A stretch of 64,000 nucleotides of DNA from CAZGAH01 sp964523295 (GTDB lineage Bacteria; Desulfobacterota; Desulfovibrionia; Desulfovibrionales; Desulfovibrionaceae): contig CAZGAH010000001.1 of assembly GCA_964523295.1 (NCBI GenBank), forward strand, positions 62,001-126,000, written 5' to 3'. Numbering within the stretch: the stretch's first letter is position 1; the number at the start of each line of letters is the position of its first letter. The notes below the pieces were generated by a model. It did not search any database, was not told where the DNA came from, and saw only the letters and a program-made list of their open reading frames with translations. The position numbers and the translations under genes were made by a program. Of this stretch, positions 17,887 through 26,869 are shown piece by piece.

Positions 17887-18609
17887 CTACGGTTTTCCTC
17901 CAGGACGGCGCTCCGTCATCGGCGCGTCCTTGGCCGTATTGTCGAAAATTTCCACACCTGCAGGCGGGGTGAAGGCGAAGAGGTCGTCCGGCTGTTTGGG
18001 ATTGAGGGTAATGTCCGCGAACGAGAGTTCGTTTTCATTGCCGTAGAAATCCTGCAGCAGGATTTTTCTGACCAGGCCGGTTTTCGGGTCTGCCCAGGCA
18101 TAAGCCTGGACGAGCTGCGGTTCCGGCTCTTTGGGCGTGAGATTGAGCTTGACCAGGCCTTCCGGCGCCTCGCCGGGTTTGGAGGCCTCGCGCGTGACCC
18201 AGAAATCCTCGTCCAGGCGGGCCTGACCGGAAATGAACTTGATCATGGTTTTGGATTGGAGCACGCGATCGACCGTGTATTTATAGGCAATCTTGTCGTC
18301 GTCGAAATAATCCCAGACCTCTTTGCTGCCCACAATGAGCAGCTCCTTTTCCGGCATCGTCGTTTCCCAGCGGATGAGCCTGGGCTTTTTGAAGAAAATC
18401 AGCCCGCTGCGCTCCTCTTCTTCGCCGCTGGCCGTATTGCGCAAGACCTGGACGAATTTGGCGTCGAAAGCGGACAGCGACTCGTAGGTGCTTTGGATGC
18501 GCGTCACGAGTTCGTCCGGGGCCTTGGGCTCGGAGGCCCGGGCCGGGCACGGGGCGAGGCCGATGCCCGACAACAGGCAGGCAATCAGGATGAGCGACAG
18601 CGTATGCAT
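17887..18609 (-). CDS. lolA: Outer-membrane lipoprotein carrier protein
   Basis: 240 residues with an N-terminal signal peptide (LILIACLLSGIGLAPCPARA). LolA carries lipoproteins across the periplasm to the outer membrane. Typical segments are SLSAFDAKFVQ, RSGLIFFKKPRLIRWE and VWDYFDDD. A GGAG site lies 8 nt before the ATG. The C-terminus (DAPMTERRPGGKP) extends a little beyond the usual fold. It is the last gene of the ligA-dapB-nadE-lolA run, 51 bp after nadE. Confidence 0.93.
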   Translation of the reverse strand: MHTLSLILIACLLSGIGLAPCPARASEPKAPDELVTRIQSTYESLSAFDAKFVQVLRNTASGEEEERSGLIFFKKPRLIRWETTMPEKELLIVGSKEVWDYFDDDKIAYKYTVDRVLQSKTMIKFISGQARLDEDFWVTREASKPGEAPEGLVKLNLTPKEPEPQLVQAYAWADPKTGLVRKILLQDFYGNENELSFADITLNPKQPDDLFAFTPPAGVEIFDNTAKDAPMTERRPGGKP

Positions 18610-18660
18610 GGTAAGCTCCCGGTGCGGGCTCCGGACGCCGGGGCGCCAGGCCTGCGTATG

Positions 18661-20319
18661 TTATAACGAAAATCTCCAGTCCCTGCCGCGTGCGATGGGC
18701 ATGCGCCAGCCCGTCCCAAAGGCCCGGTCCGTGACCTTGAGGCAGGGTGGGGCCTGCCGGCGTTTGAATTCGGCGCTCTTGACCAGACGGAGCACTCTTT
18801 CGACATCCTCGCGCCGGAATCCGGCATCGACGATCGTCTCGGGCGACTCGTGGCGCTCGATGCGTCGCTCCAGGATCGCGTCCAATACGTTGTACGGCGG
18901 CAGACTGTCCTGGTCCAGCTGTCCGGGCCGCAATTCCGCCGAGGGCGGCTTGTCCAGCACGGCCCGGGGGATGCGTTCGCCATGTCGGGCATTATACCAG
19001 ACTGCGAGGCGATAGACAAAGTCTTTGGGCAGGTCCCCGATCACCGCCAGTCCGCCGGCCATGTCGCCGTAGATCGTGCAATAGCCCACGGACAGCTCGG
19101 ATTTGTTGCCCGTGGTCAGCAGCATGGCGTTGAACTTGTTCGACAGGGCCATGAGCAGGTTGCCGCGGATGCGCGACTGGATATTCTCCTCGGTCACGTC
19201 GGCGGGGAGCCCGGCAAAGGCCGGCGCGAGCGCACGCTCGAATTCGGCCATCAGCCCGGCAATGGGCAGGGTCAGCGTATCCATGCCCAGGTTGCGGGCC
19301 AGGGCCAGCGCGTCGTCTACGCTCCCCTGACTGGAATAGGGCGATGGCATGAGCACGCCGGTCACATTGGCCGGACCCATGGCCTCGACCGCTATGGCCG
19401 CGCTCAGCGACGAGTCGATCCCTCCCGACAGGCCCAGCAGTGCGCGGGAAAAGCCGGATTTGCGCAGGTAGTCGCGCGTGCCCAGGACCAGGGCGCGCCA
19501 GGCCTGGCTTTCGGGAAGCGGATCGTCGGAAGCGATGGACCCCTGCCCGGCGTCAAGCTCGACCGGCAGCACATCCTCGTCGAATCCCCTGGCCCGGGCC
19601 AGCAGTCGGCCGTCCGGTCCGAAGACCATGCTGCGGCCGTCGAAGATGAGATCGTCGTTGCCGCCGACCTGATTCACGTAGGCCACGCGGACGGCGTACT
19701 TTGCCGCCAGCCCGGAGAGCATGGCCTCGCGCACCTGCTGTTTGCCGAGCGTAAAGGGCGAGGCGGAGACGTTGACGAGCAGATCCAGGCCGGCGTCGGC
19801 CAGCGCCTCCACGGGGTCGTTGGCGTAGCGACGGCGCGTCCGCCAGAAATCCTTGTCGTTCCAGACATCCTCGCAGACGGTCACTCCCACGCGCCGCCCC
19901 TTGATCTCGGCCAGACACAGCCCCTCGCCCGGTTCGAAGTAGCGCCGCTCGTCAAAGACGTCGTACGTTGGCAAGAGCTGCTTGCGGAAGGTCTGCCGGA
20001 CAACCCCGCCCTCGACCAGGGCCACGCTGTTGTAGACGGGATTCCCGACCGTCGCGGGGTTGCGCTCGGGAAAGCCCAGCAGCGTGGCCGGGGCCCCGTC
20101 CAGCGACTGAGCCAGCTCACGCAGCTCCGCGGCGACCCAGTCGACGAACCCGGCGTCCAGCAGCAGGTCGCGGGGGGGATAGCCGGTCAGGGCCAGCTCC
20201 GGGCACAGGCAGAGATCGGCGCCGTCAACGGCCGCGCGGGCCACGGCATCACGGATACGCGCGGCGTTGCCGCGTACGTCGCCAACGGTGAAATCGCATT
20301 GCAGCAAGGCGATGATCAT
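18661..20319 (-). CDS. nadE: Glutamine-dependent NAD+ synthase
   Basis: 552 residues from ATG 20319; the frame is open to 20565 but the extension overlaps dapB and has no family similarity. The N-terminal nitrilase-type amidase domain shows LCPELALTGYPPRDLL (catalytic Glu) and VTVCEDVW (catalytic Cys). The C-terminal synthetase domain has the PP-loop LGLSGGIDSSLSAA and later TTGNKSELSVGY. It amidates nicotinic acid adenine dinucleotide in the last step of NAD synthesis using glutamine nitrogen. Confidence 0.96.
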   Translation of the reverse strand: MIIALLQCDFTVGDVRGNAARIRDAVARAAVDGADLCLCPELALTGYPPRDLLLDAGFVDWVAAELRELAQSLDGAPATLLGFPERNPATVGNPVYNSVALVEGGVVRQTFRKQLLPTYDVFDERRYFEPGEGLCLAEIKGRRVGVTVCEDVWNDKDFWRTRRRYANDPVEALADAGLDLLVNVSASPFTLGKQQVREAMLSGLAAKYAVRVAYVNQVGGNDDLIFDGRSMVFGPDGRLLARARGFDEDVLPVELDAGQGSIASDDPLPESQAWRALVLGTRDYLRKSGFSRALLGLSGGIDSSLSAAIAVEAMGPANVTGVLMPSPYSSQGSVDDALALARNLGMDTLTLPIAGLMAEFERALAPAFAGLPADVTEENIQSRIRGNLLMALSNKFNAMLLTTGNKSELSVGYCTIYGDMAGGLAVIGDLPKDFVYRLAVWYNARHGERIPRAVLDKPPSAELRPGQLDQDSLPPYNVLDAILERRIERHESPETIVDAGFRREDVERVLRLVKSAEFKRRQAPPCLKVTDRAFGTGWRMPIARGRDWRFSL

Positions 20320-20371
20320 GCCTGCTCCCGACCGGGCCGGGGGCCCGGGAAAGGGTCCATTCCGTCCGCGC

Positions 20372-21151
20372 CTACAGCATGTCGGTGAAGGAATACAACC
20401 GGCCGGGCTGGCGCGTACGCAGCCATTTGGCGGCCCGAATTGCACCGCTCGCGAAATTCTCGCGCGTATGGGCCTGGTGCGTGATTTCGATGCGCTCGCC
20501 GGGTCCCATGAAATAGGCCGTATGCACGCCGACGACATCGCCGCCGCGCACGGCCTGAACGCCAATTTCCTCTTTGGGACGCGCGCCGATTATCCCTTCG
20601 CGACAGTACCGGCCGACCTTGGACAAATCCCAGTCCCGCGCCTCGGCCAGGCATTGCGCCAGCTTGAGCGCCGTGCCGCTCGGAGAATCCTTTTTCTGGT
20701 TGTGGTGCAGCTCCACCAGCTCCATATCGTACGTTTCGCCCAGGAGCCGGACAAGATCAGGCAGGATGCGCAACAGAACATTGATGCCGATGCTCATGTT
20801 CGGAGCCCAGAGCAGCGGAACAGAGGCGGCCGCCTGCTCCAGCTCTTTCAACTGCGCCTCGGACAAGCCAGTGGTCCCGGCCACGAGCGGGTTGCCATGG
20901 CGGGCGGCCGCGCGCGCAGCCTCGACCGTGGCCTCGGGAGAGGTGAAATCAATAATCACCGCGCCTTTAACCTTGGGCAGAACATCGTCCAGACTGGTCC
21001 CTGCCGAGCAGATGAATCTGTCCAGCGAGGCCACGCACTGCGGACGCTCGACAACGCCGACCAGCTCCATTTCGGGGTCCTTCTGCACCATGCCGATGAT
21101 CATGGAGCCCATCCTGCCCAGCGCGCCGGTAACGATAACGGAACATTGCAT
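20372..21151 (-). CDS. dapB: 4-hydroxy-tetrahydrodipicolinate reductase
   Basis: 259 residues. It reduces the dihydrodipicolinate precursor in lysine and diaminopimelate synthesis. The N-terminal dinucleotide site is VTGALGRMG. The catalytic ELHHNQKKDSPSGTA segment contains the HH pair and the substrate lysine. Two adjacent ATGs occur (21154 and 21151); GGAGG is 6 nt from the second and only 3 nt from the first, so 21151 is preferred. It lies 78 bp after ligA in the same direction. Confidence 0.96.
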   Translation of the reverse strand: MQCSVIVTGALGRMGSMIIGMVQKDPEMELVGVVERPQCVASLDRFICSAGTSLDDVLPKVKGAVIIDFTSPEATVEAARAAARHGNPLVAGTTGLSEAQLKELEQAAASVPLLWAPNMSIGINVLLRILPDLVRLLGETYDMELVELHHNQKKDSPSGTALKLAQCLAEARDWDLSKVGRYCREGIIGARPKEEIGVQAVRGGDVVGVHTAYFMGPGERIEITHQAHTRENFASGAIRAAKWLRTRQPGRLYSFTDML

Positions 21152-21229
21152 CATCCACCTCCCGGGGTTGCGTGTATGCAGCCGCCATGCGTGCTGGTGC
21201 GACCGGCCTGGCCGGCGTACCGGCACACG

Positions 21230-23362
21230 CTACGCCGGCTTCGTGAGATCAAAGAGACTCAGCTGCTGTCCTGGCCGTACGGAATTTCCTGGGGCGTCCG
21301 GCGCGAGCAGCTGCTGCAGCTGCGCGTATTCGATAACCGGCACGCCCAGGGTCCTGGCTTTGTCCAGCTTGGCCGAACCGGGCGCCTCGCCGGCAACGAT
21401 GAAATCGAGTTTTTTCGAGACCGAGCTCGCCGACCGGGCGCCGGCCTGCTCCACGAGCGCGCGGGCCTGCTCCCGCGTCAACCCGGGAAGGGTCCCGGTG
21501 ATCAAGACGAGCTTGCCCTCCAGGGGTCGGTTCTGCCCGGCTTCCTGCGGCCGCGCTTCGCGCCTGGGCCGCAGGCCGGCCGCCTTGAGCTGTTCCAGTA
21601 GACGCCGGTTGTCCGGATTGGAAAAAAAGGCGCAGATCGAGCCCGCCACCTCGGGGCCGATATCCGGCAGGGTCTGCAATTCGTCCGGGCTGGCGGCAGC
21701 CAGGGCGTCGACATCCTCAAAGCACGCGGCCAGGGTCCTGGCCGTCTGCTCGCCCACGTGGCGGATGCCCAGGGCGCAGAGAAAGCGAACCAGCGGAGCC
21801 GAACGCGCGGCATCGATAGCGGCGATGATATTCTGCGCCAGCTTTGGCCCCATGCGCTCGAGCCCCAGGATATCCTCAACGCGCAGCGTGAACAGGTCGG
21901 CCGGCGTCTTCACCAGTCTCTTGTCCACGAAGGCTTCTACCCACTTTTGACCGAGACCGACGATGTCCAGACCAGCCTTGGAGGAAAAATACACGATACG
22001 CTGACGCAACACAGCCGGGCAGGCAAGATTCAGACAGCGCCAGGCCACTTCGCCGGAAAGGCGCGACAAGGGGCTGGCGCAGGCGGGGCAGACGGAGACG
22101 AAGCGGAATGGCGGCAAGGCCGTCGTGCGCAGCTCCGGCAAGGCCTGCACCACCTCCGGGATGACGTCGCCGGCGCGCTGCACGACAACGACATCGCCGA
22201 CGCGCAAATCCTTGGCCAGTATCTCGTCCTCGTTGTGCAATGTGGCTCGGCTGACGGTTACGCCGGCCAGCGAGACCGGTTCGAGCCGGGCCACCGGCGT
22301 CACCACTCCGGTACGGCCGACCTGAAACTCGATGTCCAGCAGCCGGGTGCGGGCCTGCTGCGCCGCGAATTTCATGGCCAGGGCCCAGCGTGGCGCACGG
22401 GCCGTGAAACCCAGTTCCGTCTGCAACTCCAGGGCATTGATTTTCACCACCAGGCCGTCGATTTCAAAGGGCAACGTATCGCGACGCAGGGCCAGGTCCT
22501 CGTAACAGGCCGCCACGCCATCGGCGTCGAGACGCCGGGCCTCCGGGGGGATGCCGAAACCCAGGCCGGCCAGACCGCGCATGATCTCTTCCTGCGTCCG
22601 CCAGGGGGGCACGCCGTCGGGCCACTCAACGCGACCGATTCCGTAGGCCAGAAAACGCAACGGCCGGCCAGCAGCCACGCGCGGATCGAGCTGGCGTATG
22701 GAGCCAGCGGCCGCGTTACGCGGGTTGGCGAACACCTTGGCGCCCTCGAGTTCCTGGCGACGATTGAGCTCTACAAAGGCATTGCGCGGTATGACCACTT
22801 CGCCGCGGACCTCGAGCAGCGCCGGAAGCCCAGCGGCGCCGGGGGCCAGCACGAGCGGAACATTGCGTACGGTACGCAGGTTGGCGGTCACCAGCTCGCC
22901 CTCTTCGCCGTCGCCGCGCGTGATTGCGGCAACGAACTCCCCCTGCTCGTACACCAGCTCCACGGCCAGGCCATCCATTTTCGGCTCGACCCAGAACTCC
23001 GCGACCGGGGCGGAGGTCAGACGACGCGTGCGCGTGAGAAAGGATTGCCACTCGGCGAGGGAAAAGGCGTTATCCAGGCTGTACATACGCAGACCGTGCC
23101 GGCGGGTCTCGAACCCGTCGGCCACGGCGCCGCCCACGCGCTGGGTGGGGGAATTCGGATGCCGCAGTTCCGGATGCCTGTCCTCCAGCTCCTGCAGCTC
23201 GCGAAACAGCGCATCGTATTCCTGGTCGGAAATCTCGGGATCGTCGAGCACGTAATAACGGTAATTGTGGTGCTCGAGCAGCCGACGCAGTGAAGCGACC
23301 CGCTCGGGGGCCGCGACTGCGTTCGTCGTGGGGGTATGCGTATGACCAGTCAAGGTGCTCAT
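21230..23362 (-). CDS. ligA: NAD+-dependent DNA ligase
   Basis: 710 residues from ATG 23362 (an in-frame TTG at 23437 is possible). Domains in order: Ia domain with LLEHHNYRYYV, adenylation domain with VEPKMDGLAVE (K-x-D-G, the adenylated lysine), OB fold, four-cysteine zinc finger (CPACASP ... CLNLACP), helix-hairpin-helix repeats, and a C-terminal BRCT domain (LEGKLVLITGTLPG onward). It seals nicks during replication and repair. First gene of the minus-strand run with dapB, nadE and lolA. Confidence 0.97.
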   Translation of the reverse strand: MSTLTGHTHTPTTNAVAAPERVASLRRLLEHHNYRYYVLDDPEISDQEYDALFRELQELEDRHPELRHPNSPTQRVGGAVADGFETRRHGLRMYSLDNAFSLAEWQSFLTRTRRLTSAPVAEFWVEPKMDGLAVELVYEQGEFVAAITRGDGEEGELVTANLRTVRNVPLVLAPGAAGLPALLEVRGEVVIPRNAFVELNRRQELEGAKVFANPRNAAAGSIRQLDPRVAAGRPLRFLAYGIGRVEWPDGVPPWRTQEEIMRGLAGLGFGIPPEARRLDADGVAACYEDLALRRDTLPFEIDGLVVKINALELQTELGFTARAPRWALAMKFAAQQARTRLLDIEFQVGRTGVVTPVARLEPVSLAGVTVSRATLHNEDEILAKDLRVGDVVVVQRAGDVIPEVVQALPELRTTALPPFRFVSVCPACASPLSRLSGEVAWRCLNLACPAVLRQRIVYFSSKAGLDIVGLGQKWVEAFVDKRLVKTPADLFTLRVEDILGLERMGPKLAQNIIAAIDAARSAPLVRFLCALGIRHVGEQTARTLAACFEDVDALAAASPDELQTLPDIGPEVAGSICAFFSNPDNRRLLEQLKAAGLRPRREARPQEAGQNRPLEGKLVLITGTLPGLTREQARALVEQAGARSASSVSKKLDFIVAGEAPGSAKLDKARTLGVPVIEYAQLQQLLAPDAPGNSVRPGQQLSLFDLTKPA

Positions 23363-23460
23363 GTCCGGGATAGCGCAGGTGTTGTCCGGGCGGGCCGGCA
23401 ATGGCTTGCTTATTTCTTCTTTTCGGCCCAAAATCAAGCCCCGGCCAAAGGAACGCCGCC

Positions 23461-24165
23461 ATGGACTCCCGTATCGAACTCGTCGTCGCGCGCTACAAGG
23501 AAGACACCGCCTGGGTTCAGACCCTGGGCTATCCGGCCGTGGTCTACGACAAATCCGGCAATCCGGCCGCCAATCCCCTGCCCAACGTGGGGCGCGAGAC
23601 CCATACCTATCTGTATCATCTGGTCGCGCGTTACCCGCAGTTCGCGGACTACACCGTCTTTCTCCAGGGCGATCCCTTCGCGCATCTGGCGGCCCGGGCC
23701 GATCACCCCGAAGGCGGACCCGCGGCGCTCAAGGCCATGATCGACGAGGCGGTGGCCCGCAGGATGCCGTTCAAAGGCTTTGCGTACTATACGCTCAAAT
23801 GCGACGCCCTGGGACGGCCGCACGATCTGAACGCCGCGCATAACGCCGGCAAATGGCCCGGCTACGGGCGGGACATCCCCGTCGGAGAGCTCTATTCACG
23901 GTTGTTCGCCGGGCCCGTTCCCGAGCGCTATCACGCGCGCGGCGCGGCTGCGTGCTTTCTGGTCAGAAGAGACCGTATCCTGGCCCGGGCCAAAGGCGTC
24001 TACGCAGCAGCGCTGGAGCTGGTCCTGGCCGACCCCGACGACGCCTTCAATACCGGCCATGCCTTCGAGCGCCTCTGGTCCATCCTGTTCAACGGCTACG
24101 ACGCATTGAACCGTCCGGAACACGGGGAGCCGGCCGGAGCGGGCGCCGCGAGACGGCGGGGGTGA
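23461..24165 (+). CDS. DUF3431 domain protein
   Basis: 234 residues from ATG 23461 with AAAGGA upstream. The sequence VVARYKEDTAWV near the N-terminus and LPNVGRETHTYLYHLVARY followed by TVFLQGDPF are characteristic of DUF3431. The fold resembles some glycosyltransferase-associated proteins, but function is unknown to me. No signal peptide. It is transcribed divergently from ligA and converges on sufB. Confidence 0.8.
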   Translation: MDSRIELVVARYKEDTAWVQTLGYPAVVYDKSGNPAANPLPNVGRETHTYLYHLVARYPQFADYTVFLQGDPFAHLAARADHPEGGPAALKAMIDEAVARRMPFKGFAYYTLKCDALGRPHDLNAAHNAGKWPGYGRDIPVGELYSRLFAGPVPERYHARGAAACFLVRRDRILARAKGVYAAALELVLADPDDAFNTGHAFERLWSILFNGYDALNRPEHGEPAGAGAARRRG

Positions 24166-24210
24166 CTGAAGAATCCCCCCCGGACCGACGCCGATTCCGC
24201 CTTTTTTCGA

Positions 24211-25374
24211 TTAGAACATATCCTTTTCGGACTCAGAAATCGTCTTTTCCACCACGTCCTTGAGTGCGGTCGGCAGGCCCATGATATCGACATTGAGAAA
24301 GCCGCGGACGATGGTCGAGGTCGCGGCCTCTTCATCGAGCCCGCGCGCCATAAGATATTCGATCTCTTCCTGGGCGATCTTGCCCACGGCGGCCTCGTGC
24401 GAGAGCTCCACGCCGGGCACCGTGCCTTCGAGTTCGGGAATGGCGTGGATGACGCCCTGCCCGAGGATCAGCCCCTTGCACTCCAGATGCCCCTTGGCAG
24501 GAACAGCGTAGCCACCGATATGGCCACGATTGATGATGACGCCGCCGGTGGTCAGGGTCCGGGCGATAATCTCGCCTCGGGTCTCGGGCGCGTTGAGAAT
24601 GAGCCGGTTGCCGGTATCGACATACGACCCCTTGGGCGCGACGATGACGGAATTAAAGCGGGCCACCGCACCCTCGCCATTGAGCGTCAGCGAGGGGTAC
24701 ATCTGGAGGTCCTTGACCTGCTTGAGAAGAATGTAATTGTTGAGAAACACGCCTCCGGCCTCGACCACGCCCGCGGAGCGCGGACGCACGGCCGTTTCCT
24801 CGCCCCAGTTGTGAATCATGGTGAAGGTGAGTTTGGCGTTCTTCTTGACGTAGAATTCCGAGATGCCGAGGTGAGCCGCCTCGCTTGTGCCGTGAGCCAC
24901 GGCGCAGCCGGTGATGATGTGCAGCTCGGAGCCCTCTTCCACGATAACGATATTATGGACGTTCTGACCGACGCCCTGCCCTTTGATGAACAGGCAGGAT
25001 TGCACCGGCCTGGTGATTTTCGCGTCCTTTTCGGTGCGGATGAAGTAACCGCCATGCAGGTTCGTATCCGCGGCGCGCGTGTAGTCGTCCTTGTTGCGAT
25101 CAACCAGACGCCAGAAATACTCCGGAAGCCCGTCATAGCGCTGCAGGGCCTGTTTGATGTCCAGGATTTCCACTCCCGGCTGACTTGCGTGGCAGTGTAT
25201 CCTGGAATGGTTGAGATGCATGAAGGTGCCGCTGCGCTGCTCTTCTTCCACATCCACGCCGGACATGAGCAGCTGTCTGCGATCCTCTTCCGGCAGTTCG
25301 CGCAAATCTTCCACAGGAGCGGCCTCGGCGCCTTGGAAACGATATCGGTTCAAATCCAGTTCACGTGGACTCAT
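24211..25374 (-). CDS. sufB: SufB/SufD-family Fe-S scaffold protein
   Basis: 387 residues. The SUF core beta-helix is recognisable from IKGQGVGQNVHNIVIVEEG through SELHIITGC and LNAPETRGE to the C-terminal ELEGTVPGVELSHEAAVGKI, which includes the conserved SHEA segment. It partners with SufC 56 bp upstream. No second SufBD paralogue, SufS or SufU is seen nearby, so this looks like a two-gene minimal SUF (SmsCB-like) system. ATG 25374 has GGAG 6 nt upstream. Confidence 0.92.
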   Translation of the reverse strand: MSPRELDLNRYRFQGAEAAPVEDLRELPEEDRRQLLMSGVDVEEEQRSGTFMHLNHSRIHCHASQPGVEILDIKQALQRYDGLPEYFWRLVDRNKDDYTRAADTNLHGGYFIRTEKDAKITRPVQSCLFIKGQGVGQNVHNIVIVEEGSELHIITGCAVAHGTSEAAHLGISEFYVKKNAKLTFTMIHNWGEETAVRPRSAGVVEAGGVFLNNYILLKQVKDLQMYPSLTLNGEGAVARFNSVIVAPKGSYVDTGNRLILNAPETRGEIIARTLTTGGVIINRGHIGGYAVPAKGHLECKGLILGQGVIHAIPELEGTVPGVELSHEAAVGKIAQEEIEYLMARGLDEEAATSTIVRGFLNVDIMGLPTALKDVVEKTISESEKDMF

Positions 25375-25430
25375 GCTCTACTCCATGGGTGTTGAGCGGG
25401 TTGATCAATTCAGGAAAAATGCCCGGTCTG

Positions 25431-26189
25431 CTAGAGCAGGCAGCGAACGCACTCCTGGTAGCCATATTTGCGGATATGCTCGAGAATGTCTCTGGGTCGG
25501 GCCTCGCAGCAGAGTGATCCGTTATAGAGCACGCGGCCCCGGTCGGCATTGACGTAGTCGAGAATGTAGCCGGTATGCGTTATGATCAACCCGGAGGTAT
25601 AATGACTCGATTTGAGTTGCTTCATACTCTTGTCAGGACGCGGGCTGATGTCCCCGTCCAGGAGCTGCCGCACGGTGGTGCCGATCAGGGCCATGTTTTC
25701 CAGGTCCACGCCGGACTCGGGCTCGTCGAAAAGCACCAGGGCCGGATTCTGGGCCATGAGCTGAAGCAGCTCCGAACGCTTGATCTCGCCGCCGGAAAAA
25801 CCGGCATTGATGTCGCGATCGAGAAAGGCCTCGAAATTCACCTTCCTGGCCAGGCCCTTGACATCCACGGGCCGCCCCTGCCCGCACATGGCGACCAGAT
25901 GACGGGTGCTCAGACCGTGAATCGTGGGCGGACGCTGAAAGGACATGCCGATTCCCAGGCGCGCGCGCTCGTAAATCGTCGCGTGCGTAATGTCGTGCCC
26001 GCGGAAGGTAATCTTGCCCGAATCGATGGAACAGGTCCCGAATCCCATGAGGGCCATGAGCAGGGTAGTTTTCCCGGAACCGTTCGGCCCGAAGAGGATG
26101 AACGTCTCCCCCTCTTTGATGTGCAGATTGATTCCCTTGAGCACGGGCTTGTCCTGAATGGAAACATGCAAATCTTCGATAAGCAGCAT
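25431..26189 (-). CDS. sufC: Fe-S cluster assembly ATPase SufC
   Basis: 252 residues from ATG 26189. ABC ATPase with Walker A GPNGSGKTT, Q-loop region GMSFQRPP, signature FSGGEIKRSE, Walker B LVLFDEPESGVD and switch histidine in LIITHTG. It powers the SUF scaffold. The gap between Walker B and the H-loop has extra residues (about DISPRPDKSMKQLKSSH), seen in short SufC proteins. It is preceded by a near-ideal sigma-70 promoter. Confidence 0.95.
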   Translation of the reverse strand: MLLIEDLHVSIQDKPVLKGINLHIKEGETFILFGPNGSGKTTLLMALMGFGTCSIDSGKITFRGHDITHATIYERARLGIGMSFQRPPTIHGLSTRHLVAMCGQGRPVDVKGLARKVNFEAFLDRDINAGFSGGEIKRSELLQLMAQNPALVLFDEPESGVDLENMALIGTTVRQLLDGDISPRPDKSMKQLKSSHYTSGLIITHTGYILDYVNADRGRVLYNGSLCCEARPRDILEHIRKYGYQECVRCLL

Positions 26190-26250
26190 GGCTGACCCCG
26201 TAGAACGTGGTTGGCTGAAGGTGGATGCCGGATTACGGCTGCAATCCCGT

Positions 26251-26279
26251 ATAATAGGCGCGCTCCGGGGTCGCGTCAA
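26251..26279 (-). promoter_or_regulatory. Sigma-70-type promoter for sufC-sufB
   Basis: On the minus strand TTGACG (26274-26279) and TATTAT (26251-26256) are separated by exactly 17 bases. The start site would lie about 55 bases before the sufC ATG. Confidence 0.75.
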
Positions 26280-26309
26280 TGCGCGCGGCGTGGATTTCCG
26301 CAGGGGGGA

Positions 26310-26869
26310 CGATCACTGCGCGTGAAGCGGTAGCGTTGCCCCCTGCTGTGCGGCACGCCACGAAAGGGGCGCGCCAGGCCAGAGAAATGAAACAGCCCCC
26401 GCGGGGGGNNNNNNNNNNCGGGGGGAACACGGGGGCTGGTACGAGGAGGGGGATAAAGGTGAAGAGGAGGTGACGGCACGAGGTATACGCCGGAAACCTT
26501 ACCGCAACCTTGCCGATCCGTGACGATGCGGCAATGTCCGGGTAGTCGGCCCACAAGCAAAGGCCCCGGGTCGGGGTAACTCCGGGGCCTGTCATGAGGG
26601 AGGGTCAGGAACATAGATTGGCAAGAATGGAAGTACGCTTTGAACATTACCGAAACATTGCCAATTCATGAATAAATGGCAATGTCAGGGCAGACGGTCC
26701 GAAGGCAAAGGCCCCGGCGTGGGAACACCGGGGCCTGTCATGAAGGAAGCTAAGGAACTTGGATTGGCAAGAAAGACAATACGTATCGTACCTTACCGCA
26801 ACCTTGCGAATCCGTGACGAAGCGGTAATGTCCGAAAAAACAGTCGTCCGGGCGACCCGGAAAGCATCG
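26310..26869. repeat. Array of three to four ~147-bp direct repeats with GC hairpins
   Basis: A marker TTACCG(C/A)AAC(C/A)TTGC recurs at 26499, 26647 and 26793, giving periods of 148 and 146 bp. Each unit continues with a TGACGA-like stretch, a GCGGCAATGTCCG-like stretch, then (in the first two full units) the hairpin AGGCCCCGG/CCGGGGCCT (26561-26590 and 26709-26736) followed by TGTCATGA and a GATTGGCAAGAA block. A diverged leading copy around 26310-26460 has its own hairpin (26393-26400 with 26431-26438) that contains the 10-N gap. The last copy is partial and abuts the solute-binding protein gene stop. The middle unit also has an 8-bp inverted repeat (26656-26663 with 26677-26684). No convincing gene. 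The array sits between the solute-binding protein gene and the suf promoter. Confidence 0.8.
26409..26418. other. Assembly gap (10 N)
   Basis: Ten N bases lie inside a G/C homopolymer hairpin within the repeat array. The true length is unknown. Confidence 0.99.

Noticed and set aside
18850..20388. 512-residue plus-strand open frame
   Set aside because: It is the antisense shadow of nadE; high GC gives long open frames in opposite frames.
25340..25374. tRNA-like GGTTCAAATCC near the sufB start
   Set aside because: No acceptor or anticodon stem can be formed around it; it is sufB coding sequence.
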